Shown piece by piece: positions 23,701 through 35,700 of a stretch of DNA of 64,000 nucleotides. Origin of the DNA: Phalacrocorax aristotelis (taxonomy: Eukaryota; Chordata; Aves; Suliformes; Phalacrocoracidae); the NCBI RefSeq assembly GCF_949628215.1, contig NC_134277.1:111617463-111681462 (forward strand), read 5' to 3'. How positions within the stretch are numbered: the first letter of the stretch is position 1; each line of letters begins with the position of its first letter. The notes under the pieces are model-generated. The model was given only the letters and a program-made list of their open reading frames with translations. It was not told the origin of the DNA and made no database searches. A program made the position numbers and the translations under genes.

Positions 23701-26700
23701 GGACTTCAGATTTAGGTTTTTAGTTGGACTCCTCCATACAAATCTACCCAAACTACCAAAGCATATGAACCCCACTGATGTGAACAGGAATTAACATACA
23801 AATACTTCTGCAGCTGTGGGTTTTACTCTGGCCCAAGCAGAGGAGTTAACACAGTTGAAAAGCGAACAGAAGTCTTTTACCTGTTTGGTGATATCATAAA
23901 CTATCACAGCTGCTGCTGAACCTCGGTAGTACATTGGAGCCAAGGAATGAAACTGTTAAAACATAACACACACACCCCAACAAAAATATCATTAATACAT
24001 CCGAGTTATCACACTTTGTCAGGTCACAAAGACTTGCCATGGCAGGACCACCAGCTTTCTTTGATCCCATAGAGAACAGACATCTTTGGTAGTTGTCCAT
24101 CTCTTATTTTCCTTAAATCCCAAGGAAGCAGAGCTCCCTTATCTCCTGCTGTGCTTCATCCTGCTGGATTTATGCCGTGAGCACTTACTGGTTCAATGCA
24201 TCTTTTCCATTACAGGGCATGGACTCTGAGGATAAGTTTTGACATGAAGATCACCCACACTTGGAGGCCTAGCCTGATGGCATATACATCCCGTCCCCTG
24301 GCAAACAGCAATATTCTGCGTGGTAGTTGTAACAGACTGGATTCAGCTTGGGGTCAATTTTTGTAAAACTTTGCAAATCACTTGGATAAAATTAACTTGT
24401 CAGAAAACTCTGAACACCTGTCATGTTTAGTTACCCTATACTATGACAGATATTTTGGAAAAAGTGGATTCTTGAAGTTTAAGTTACTCTTTACCTTTTT
24501 GTTTCAAGGGAAACATCCTTTAAGGAAAAAAAATCAAGCAGGAAATATGTTTAGTATAACAACAGCTTGCCAATGAACAGCATAATTTTCATAATTTACC
24601 ATGACTAAGCAGCTGATTTAGAATTTCAGCTTATAATTACACGGAGAAAGGAAGTCAAAAAGCCTTTCTGCTGATTCAACTAAACTTAGTCTTAAGCAAA
24701 GCAAAAATAATCTTTCTTGGAAAATACATTTAGTCTCACTGTACTCGCACAGCCATTTTACAAATTTTTATTTGTAAAGTCATCTGCAAAGGTTCATGCA
24801 AAGCTGCAGCTAGTAGCTGAGGTCAACTCCTAAATCAAATGCATTATTAGGACAAGGTATCTGTCTCACTGCCCTGTGTGTGTGCATGGATCCATGTGTT
24901 ACATTGCAAACCTCTGCAGATTTACTGGATGCATCTTTTTCTCAGAACTGTAATTACGAACTGAGCATTTAGACCTAGCAGTCTCCATACTTCATGCTGC
25001 TTCATGCGTGAGGTATAAAGTGAGTTATTTGTAATACTGGTTCATTTGCCAGTTTGTAAGCTATTTATCACAGATCACACACTCCAGCTCAAGGTCAATA
25101 CTTTCTCTTAGAACAGTGAGGATGCACAGCAGCGGTGACAGATGGTCGAGTGCTGAAGTGTTTTGGGGAGCGAGGCAGGTGGAAGAGCTCATTAATAGGA
25201 GAAAACAGCAGGAAGGAGGATGAGAAAAAGAGGAATCAGTCAAGAAGTAAGGTCTGAAGAAAAAGAATCAGCCAAGATCCTGAGGGAGTTGATTAGATGC
25301 GTGCCTTCTGGGCTTTTAGAGTGTGGCTTTATTACTTGCATGTTTAATGCAATAAACACTTTCCAGAATTTTTAGGCTTCCAGACCATGACAGAAGCTTC
25401 CAGCGTGTTGTGTTAAAGTACCCTGGAAATCAGGGACCTTAACTGTGGAAGGTAGATCTGACTTTTCATGGTGTCTGTACACCCCTCCCAGTCTGTAAAC
25501 TCCTGGAAAAAACACACCCTACACACATGCTGATTTGGCTTTAATCTAGATTACAAGGTATTAATGAATTTACAAAGAGCTCTCAGACAACAGTAATCAC
25601 ACTTCACAGGAGCCGTGCAGTTAAACACACATGCTTCAAATTCCTTCAATACTGGCCCAGAAAGCACACTGAGAACCTGTATGACATCTTGGGAATTTCT
25701 CTCCCTTCTCTTTTGACCAGGTGACAAGAACACTTTCTTTAACAGCTGTTTCAATGAAGAATATTGGCAGTGCTAGGGCCAGAAAGTAAAAACAAAAATT
25801 AATAATTTTTAAAAAGCAAACAGAAAAGCTGACCTCTCTCACTGGATCCTGGACAAGTAGATTTTAATGGAACCAGGATGCAAACTACCATTTTTTGGAT
25901 AGGATTAATTTTTGGCTGGATTCCCAAATCAGCTTGTGCATCAGATATGCCCCAGGCTCAGCCAAAAGGAAGGGGTGGGAAAGCGTGGCTGAGAAAAAGG
26001 AGGAAGGACAGGACCACTGGAAGCCAGATTCATATCAGTTTATTCCACACTCAAATAGCTCTGCACTTGCAGAACTACTTTGTACACTTCCCTCCTGGTA
26101 CAGTGTACTGCCACTGTCAGTTTTACTCTTTTTTTCCCTACAATGAAAGCAATAATCCTTTTAAATCAGTGCAGGTAAAATGCAGAAACAAAGAAAATAT
26201 CTTTTGAAACCTTTGGGGAGACTAATTAGTCACTTCAACAGCATGTTGCATCTCTGTAACAGAAACGCCAAACTATGTCAAACTGTGTTTGACCTGCTGC
26301 TTGTATCAAGAAACATAAAAAGTGGCAACCAGAGGCACAGCATGCAGGAGGAATGTAGTTCCTCTGCTACTTAAGACAAAATAATCTACTTAAATATTCC
26401 AATTCCTCACAAGCTTGGAAAGGAGGGCAAGATCACAGCAAGCTAGGCTCAGGAAGACAATTGCCTTTGAAAGACACTCAGGTTCAATAGGTGTTGTTAA
26501 CGCATAGGTATTACCTCCCTATTCTACTGAAAATCTACTTACTTGCTCAGCTGACAGGACAGTTATTTCTTCTTTCGTGATCCTATAGCAATATTTTAGC
26601 TATAAGGCTTTTTAAAAGAAGGAAACATCCATATTTGGCCATGTAGTTTCAAAATTTGGGTTTTTTTAATTTCAAGTGATAGATTTCAATTGGCATCTAA

Positions 26701-29700
26701 GTTTATATTCCCATTTGGATAAACCTGACACAGAAGAGTTCATATTATACATTTGACAAAGTGACTAAAATGGGATTACAATGCATCTTAATGCAATTTC
26801 GTATGGTCTGTGATGAAGAAAAAGCACACTGAAATTGTTTAGTAACAACTGAAAGTACACTAGTAACAACTATTATCAGTTATTACAGTACAGAATATCA
26901 AATAAAACCAGAATGAAATCCCCTTCATCATTCTTTCGCACAGTCTAATAAACAACTAGGATGATACGCTATGGCCCAGTCATAAGAAATCACTGTTGTC
27001 CACAAGAAAACAGGAAAAGACTCTCTGCAATGCTGAATGAATCAAGAGGGGCTGAAAAATTATAACTCTGAGTAAGTTTCATGATCTAATAGACTCTTAA
27101 CAAATGTGTTTTATGAGCATGGATTTTTCAATGTCACAAACATACTAGTAAAAATATTATGCAAATAATTATGTTTATTTGATTCTCCCTTTTTTTTGCT
27201 TTTTTTCTTCTTTTTTTCTTTTAAATCAGTGCCCAAAAGCAAAGTCCTCTTGAACCTTTTTCTGGCCTAATTACCTGGAAAAAGTGTGTCATGTAAAATT
27301 AATTAAAGGGATACAGAATACTAACATGCACATTTTTCACCTGCCAAGGACCAAATGTGGGACAGACACCCAAAACAACCGACACACAGAAAAGCAGTTC
27401 ACAAAATTAAATCTCACAGGACTACCTTCTGCATTATGAATTACAATATCTATAACCTCGATTTCATAGCTCAGTATTTCTGTACGCAGTAATTCCCAAG
27501 AAAATTAGGAGAAACAGGAGCAGTTGGAGATTTGGCACGAGAGCAGCTCCTCTTCTTCTCCAGAAGGGCCACCTAAAATGCTTAGGCAGCCACCCCCTGA
27601 CTCTGCCACACAGACACCAGGGCGCAATCCCCAGCTTGCCAGGGAGTCAGCCCCTCCATAACCCACAGCCGACACCAGCGCTCTGACAGGTGTCACCCCC
27701 ACCTGCAGCCAGGAGCAGCTCAGGCTACCTCAGGTGAACAGGGAAACACGGACCCAAACCAGTTGTCTATCAGCTCCAACCATCACAAGTAACCACACTC
27801 GTAACCTGTTTCAAAAGCTGATCAAGACCCAGCCTAAAATCACCCAATTTTTTCCCATGTGACTCCTACAGGGATCATATTATTTTGACAATTAATAGAA
27901 TTCTGAATTCCTAATTACTAAACTATTTGTAATTTACTTGCACCTTGAGTTACTAAAATTCAAGCATCAATGCCTGCCTTTAGCTGAAATATGAATACAG
28001 AGCAGTCTTTCAGTCTTAACTTTGCCAATCTGCTAAACTGGGCTCTTCCAGTCTGAAGATAAGGTAGTAGGGAGAAGGTGGGGTCTAATCACCTTTCTCT
28101 GCGCCTGGCCCAGTTTCAGTTCATGGTTCCTGACTGCCAGTGGCCAGGTTTGTAGGCAGTGCTCTAGACATAAAACAGTATTAAATGCACCCCCCCAACA
28201 CCTATCACATTTCTCATGGCTGCATCATACACACATGATCATCCTTTAACCAGTAAATACATTCACAGATGGCTTTCCTTCTCTGTTTCCAAAAAATCTC
28301 CTACAACTTTACAGCATACGTCTTTGTTGCGAGTCAAAAGGTACAGGGACTTGCTACTTACACTACCAAATTTCATCCCCACCATTTCCTTCTATTGTCC
28401 TACCATTTCCACATATCCTTCTAGGCACCGGGAATACTTCCCATGTTTGTATAATGAGTAAACTGTCACCAGCAGCTCATCTACTTCATTTAGAATAAAT
28501 ATAAGAATTTGTTTAGATTATTGAAAATTATTATATATTGGAATTATTTAAATTATTATCACATAATTTTTAATTATTCTAAATTTGGAAGCCCTGTGCC
28601 TCTCAATCAGTATCCACAGGAAGTGTGGCTATTTGCAAATACTGACCCACTTCCACCACCCATTAGCGTGTTCTGCTTTTGTAGGGGTTTATAACAACTT
28701 GTGAGGCTGAGGTCACTAACCCATGCAATGTAATAGTTAAGGGGCACATTTTCCAATTCAACAGCTATAGCCCGGCCAAAAGGGTCATTCAAAATATAAA
28801 TAAGAAACTTATCTCACCAAAAACCCAAAATTAATGACTTGGGTAGCTTCATGCAGACTTTTAAGACTCTCTTCCTTAGAGCACGCCACACAGCATGCTG
28901 TATCCCTTCACAGTCGCATAAGTACTGGTGCAATGCTAAGTGGGTACAGAGCACCTTCGTACTCATGCTCCTCTACCAACACGTCCACTTTGCACTTGTG
29001 GTTCATCATCTCTGCCACTAAGGAAGAAGCAGTGAGGCCACATGCATGTTAAGAAATTTCCTCTGAAAGCAGGTCCCCCTTTTCTCTCAGGATCTGACTA
29101 GAAACCACCCAACTTTGCAGCTGTACAGCCCTGCAACGTAGAGGACAAGTTCAGTTGTAAGTGGTGCAAATGCAAGTTCAGCATAACCAGAGTTGCTCTT
29201 GCTGATTCTAGGAGCATTGCGGGATTCCACACCCCCAATCTTCCCACCTCACTGAAGTCGACAGAAGCTTTGCCCTTGCAAAGGGCAGAAAAATGGAACC
29301 AACCAGCCATTAAGGAATTTACCACCGATTTAAATGCTCTCTAACATTTTGCTTTCTGTTTCATGGGCATCTCATCTTGGAGGGGTATATTTGGTCACGG
29401 GTAATGCTTTTCCCATTTCCTCTGTACTAACAGTACAGAATGGAGAAGAAGAAAAACCCAGCGAGTAGCTATATTACCACACTTAAAAGTAAAAAACAAA
29501 TTCAAGGGAACACAGCACAAATCACACCCAAGCTGTGGTAGTGAAAGTCTCTTAACCATGTTTGATGTAATACTGGTTTAAAAAGCAAAACAGAGGCCAA
29601 ATAAATACAGAAATAAAAAACAACATACTACCCCTGCCTATCTATATAGAGGCTGACAAATGCTGGTGAAGACAGCCTGCATTCATTCAATCTGCCAGGC

Positions 29701-32700
29701 ACACCAGGGAACACTAATTCATGCCTGCAGTTCTTTGCACTATCCTGTAGTGCTACACCCCAGTGCTGGCTTACTGCCACAGCAGGGCTGTCTCTTCCAA
29801 GCTCTGCAGCCAAGAGGAAAAAAAAAAATCAGAACCAACAACAAAAAAAAAACCCACAACCCCTCTATTGGGTTGCTTTTATCATTCTAGACTGTGAATA
29901 ACATTATTTTTCTTGCTGCAAAAGGATTATAATTCTGCCTACAAGCATGGCTGGAAAGGGTAAGGATGCACAGCGTACGCAGAACCAGGCCAGTGCTCAG
30001 CAACTGTTACACACCTGCTCACATCAATGGCTGAATTCAGCTAAGATTTTTCCTTTTGGTGCCTTTTCAAGCATCTGCAGGTGCATAGCAGCACAAGATT
30101 TGCTTCCTGACAGCTGTAATCGTTTGACTAGATTTCATTCTCATTCTTGAGGAGCTGCTCTCTGACTACATACCTTGCATCTGAGTGGCCAAGACCAAAC
30201 CACTTGGCTCCTCTCAATGTTAGAGATCCTTACCCCTTCTTTATCTGGGTGCCATTAATGGTAAGGGCAGCCACAGCTTCTGGCTCTCTGCTAGCCGCTT
30301 ATGTGCACAAGCAGCGACATAGCTCTGCAACTTCCTTCCCCTTCCTTTACACGCACTCACCTTTCTAGACTAGGACCTTCATGCACCTCAGTCCCCTTGC
30401 TCAGACGTCCATTCCCAGCTCCTCTGCAGGTGATTTTGTCCCATTTCTCCTGTCTTTGGCCCTTTCTGCCATGCTACCCCCACAAACCCCTTCAGTCTTA
30501 TCCGCGAACCCACCTGAAGCAGATTCCTCCTCACGCTTCGGCTTCTGTTACTACAACCTGAACTGCTGGGGTTCTTGTGATGAAGAGCATGGTAGACCAG
30601 TGCCAGAAACACGTTACTACCAGCCTGTTTAGGAGAGCTGCCTTAACTGCATCTGTGGATCAGGTAAGCTCCCACACGGGAAGACCCAAAGGTTGCCACC
30701 ACTGCATCTGCATTGCACAAGCTCATTGAAGCAGTCCGTGCACCAAGAACAGTACCTGTTTTACAGCTTGGCAGCCTCTACTTGCCCAAGTCTGGGCATT
30801 TACATGCCCTGTTCCTGTCACCTTCAAGGCAGCAGCTGCCAAAAAACAGAAAATTGGGGTGTGGAGAGAAGCAAAGGTGAAAAAACATAAGTGTCAAACA
30901 TATTATCCTGACATATAAGCTTCTTGCACAAGAAGCGGCACAGGGAGGGATACAAAATTCCTGACATTCTCAGCTGGCAAAGAGCAAATGGAAAAATGTT
31001 ATGCATGAAAGCCACTATCAGATACCATTTAGCGTTTTATAGCCTTGAGTAGTTCTCCTTACATGATTGAAGGCTGAGATGTCAGTTCTCAGGATTTGCA
31101 AGCCGAATAAATCAGGAAAGATCTGTCTGGCTCCAACCTACAGGTATTTTTTGCTAGTTAAATCGAAGAAGATACATATATAAGAATGAGCATTTTTCTC
31201 AAATATGTAAGAATTCTTAAAGTGAAGAGGGGGAAACTCCAACATTTTAGGACAATCTTTTGAAGATATTTTAAATAAGCAGAAAACTTAAATAATTAGA
31301 AAACTTTTGCAATATCACAGAAGTGACTTGTGCTTAGCCCTTCTGAAGTTTAAAGTCATTAAACAAAGGATGCAAAAGACACTACACCTAAACCATGGCT
31401 CACTGTCAAGCTACACATGCTACAAGTTTGTTGAAGCTTAAGAAAAAACACATCCACATGCATCTCCTAAATTATTTACCATGCTTTACGCTCAATCTAA
31501 AAATAGTAAAAATAACATATTCGCTTACTAGCTCTAACTCCACTTGTGCTCTCCCAAATGCACAAACTACCAAATCCCTTTGCAGCATGCGAGCAGTAGC
31601 TCCCTGCAGGGAGGTCGTTACACCACATACGAGGAACCACCTCCACACTGACTGAGCTGTGGGCTACCGTCAGAGTCACCTACACAAAACTGTAGAGCAA
31701 AATTTAGGCCGTGTCTTGACTACAGAAGTAATTCAAATCTTTGATAGTTGATGTTAACTCTTCTCAGGACAGTCTGGTTTCAGAGGAAGCATCCATAAAC
31801 TCAGCAATTATGTTGCTCAGCTTAGGGGAAACATCCTAGTCAAGACTGTAGCAAGGACAAGTCCTCCTCTCAAGGAGGATTTTCACTCCTTTCCTTGTGA
31901 CACTGTCTCTGAATCACCAGGACAACTATTGTCACTCAGAGGAGATGGGGCTATAAAGCGCTGTAGATATCTCATCAGTCAGCCTTTTCCTGGAAATGGA
32001 GCAGGTTTTTTAAAAAAAAAAAAAAAAAAAAAGCCCACAACTCAGGGTAATTCCTATCAAGGTTTAAATTGGGCTCAAGTAATTGAGGCTCCTTCTATTA
32101 AACAAAATTAAAAATCCCGGAGTTCACCACAGTAAATTTAAAAGGGACAGAGATAAATTATCCTGCCCTAGAAACATTGCCCTCAGGCTCCCTAACTATT
32201 TCCTCCAATATTCCTCAGCTGGCAAAATGGAGAGCTGGCAGCCACCCAAGGTATTCAGACAAAGCATTGTAATTAGAAGCTACTTAGGGCACCATGAACC
32301 AAAATATATGCTAATAAAAACATCATTAACTAACTTGTGAATAGACTCTTCTTAGAGGAGGGAAACAATAACATAATTGTCATGCATTTAAGTCCTGAAG
32401 TCCACACAGCAACAATTTAAAGTTGATGGGGGAAAAGTGGGATAGGGAAAACAGTGACATTTGGAAAATAGTTGGGTGGAGGGAAAGTGACTCTGAGAAA
32501 CAGAATAAAGTGAGCTTGTCTGATAGCAACTGGGTCTGCAGAGACCAGTAATTAAGCACAGAAAGCAGGGGGATTTTGTTAAGTGTGCTGCCAGTTTAAG
32601 GTTCTCCCTACCCAAAAAAGGGAGAAAAAAAACCAAGATAAAAGGATTAAGAAGATACCTCCTTTTGTAATCAAGTACAATGTGCATTTTCCACAGTGAG

Positions 32701-35700
32701 AGCTGCTGGAAAGCTACATCCCCCTCTCCAAGAAGCACGCTGAGCATTCACTCCCACCATGGCTATGACAGAAACGCTTTTGATCTCCATTTTCTGCTGC
32801 ATTATTGTCATTCTGCAGAAGTGACGTTTGCTCGTTATTTCCCACAAAATGGCAATTCCGGTTCCCTCTCTACTCTGCCTACAATTCCAAGTTTCCTGAC
32901 ACAAAAGAAATAAAATATTATATCTATTATCCATATGAATCAGAACTTATCTGTTCACCATGACCAACCTCAGACGGGCTGGCCTGTACATTAAAAGTTC
33001 TTCAGCTAACTCGGGTGTTCCCACAAGCTTCCAAACGCAACAATGACCAGCATTTCTGAAGGCTTGCAACGTTACAAGTGGCTATCTGAAAGTTGATTTA
33101 ATGCCTCAAGGGGGTGCTGAGCGCTTCCAGCTGGCTTCTCTGAGCACCCAGGACACAACTCCTTTTCAGAAGTAGCCACATGAATTTACAGTTTCTCCCA
33201 GCTGACCAGAGGCAGACAGAAGGCACAGTGGATCTCACAGAGCATTGCTTAAATAAGCGCTTGTGACTAAGATATTTAAGAGTGGTTTCTCTATACTCTC
33301 CAAACTGGCAGTTTCCCAGTTCATTGCCCAGAGAAACCCCTGGAAAACCAAAAAGAAAACTCATGAAACTCATGAGCAAGGAGCACAGAAGTGCTGCTGC
33401 TGTTGTTTCGCCTGCCTCCTCTACCATGGGCAAAGTTTGAGCTTAACTTTCATGGCATAAGAAGGCTTCAGTTAAAATTTCACCCAGGGCTCTTCTGCTG
33501 TGAAGGTGCCACATCGCACATAGACACAGCAACACCTGGCACAGCTGGGGAAGCAGAGTGCCCCGACTCCAGAATAAGCACATGCAAGTCCTATACTTGG
33601 CCTTGCGTTTAGGAGAAAAAAAAACAAAACGAAGGCAATGGTGAAAGAGCAGGAAGTCCTGAACACTGCTATCAGCAGTATAGACAATAGGGGTATTAAC
33701 AAAACCTCCAGACTTTAACAGTGGAACATAAAGCCTCAATGAAAATCACAAAGAACAAGGGAAGGACAAAAGCTCTCAAAGCTGAAACATCACTCAGAAG
33801 ACATTTATGAAACACTATGAAAAAGAGCAATAGGCCCAGAGGCTGAGGTAGGCTGGAAGCTTTGGGTCATCACTGTTGTTCAGAGAGTAACATGAAAGAA
33901 ATTAACAGGGGGAGATATTTGTTCTTGAACAGCAGGTCAGAAGGAGCAACACAAAGTAACCAAAATTCCAGACACAAATTAAAGTGAATAAGCTATTGAG
34001 AAGCATCATGTGTTTAGCTGTAAAACGGGGATGTTCTAGGACAGAGAACAATCTGGAACAGTATGGACCTCACTTTGGGAAACTTGTATGCCTTGGTAGC
34101 TAGCACTCAATAGCCACCAACTTTGTTTGCTGTATCACCCCAGGTTTCCTAGAGTCCTAGCGAAGGAATAGGAATAGACTGTGCAAACACAGAAGAAAAA
34201 GACAGTCCCTGGCCTAAAGAGGTTACCAGTCATGTTTACACATGAAAACCTGTAATATAACTTATCTGTAACAGATTCTGAGCTATTTAAGAAGGTTTGT
34301 GGTGGTCGCTGCTCATCATTGTTGGACACACACACAAGAAACAAAAAGGAAAGCAGATGTTTGAAAAATGACAAGCTTAAAAATAATTGAGAGGAAACGT
34401 AAGGTACTTGATGGGAAGGATGGATTTTGTGTCCAAGAGTCAGAGCTCAGTCACAGACTTCCTGCCTCAAGTGAGGCATCATTTAGTTCAGTAAATACGA
34501 CTTTATTAATATTCACCTACTCTAAAAAAAAAAAAAAGCTTTGAGAATCTTAAGACTACATGGGAAAATAGGTTAATGCGTATACCTAAATGTCCAGAAC
34601 TGAATTTTGTGTGCTAAAGAGCTAAAAGGATTAAAAACAAAAGAACACTGAGCAGGGCAGCAGAGGGAAGAGAGAACAAGCAAGGAAACTCAAACTATGG
34701 GAAAGAAAACTAAACCTTTGCTACCTCTCCCAATAATTAGTCAGTTAACAGTTCCAGACTATGCAGAAATGGAACAAACAAGATTCAAGGGAAAGAATGC
34801 TACACTTCAAATATCTTTTTCAAGATCAGTTTTCCCATTATAAATAACATACTGAATTGCTAAGAGTCAACAGATTTCGTCAGGGCCAATTTATGTCATG
34901 CTGAGCATTGTAAATAAAAGCACAAGCATTTCCTGCACTGAACAGCAAAAATCTTCATCGCCCGCAATTGACATACAAGGTATGGAGAATCCAGTGGGAT
35001 GTATCAGTACTTGACAATACAGCCTGTATAAGCGTCTCAGTTTACCCCAACTTAACATGAGCATAGCTACACTTTTCTATGATCAGGAACAGTGCAATTT
35101 CACAAGAAAGTTTGAAGATATTTTAAAATGTGTGCATGTTTCCATTTCTTTCAAACTTCTCAAGATAAATGTGGGCATACATTAAGAGAACTCTACAGTT
35201 TTACAGCCTATTACTGTCTACTACTGTCACTGAGGCTACTAAAAGAAATAGATGACCAACCAGGCTTACCTACAGTCCAGATGAACTAATGCCCATAAAT
35301 TCCATTACGGCTTTTTTGAAAAGACAAAGGAAAAGCTACTTAATTTGAGCAATTCACTTCACACATTCAAAAAATTAAGACAAAAACACTAAGTGGTTCA
35401 GGTTGCTGGTGCTAATTTCCAATATAAATACAGCAGACATAACCCATGCCCATATTCAATGTCCCAACTCGGGACAACCCCGGAGTCATCAGCTAAGCTC
35501 AGACCACCGCTAGCCCATGTGCTGGAAGTCAAGTATTTTTCCAACACCAACAAAAGCTGCCACATAAACCTGATGAAACCAGAGGGGAGCTGGAGACCGC
35601 CTGAGCACTGCTCGAGGAGGAAAGTGGCTGACAATTCACACCAGGATTTTTTATTTTTTGTTTTTTAAAGGCAAGTAGTATGGTCAGCCTGCCTTTGTAT

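Noticed and set aside
28500..28585. Very AT-rich segment as a possible matrix attachment site
   Set aside because: Only base composition supports it; no specific motif set is seen.
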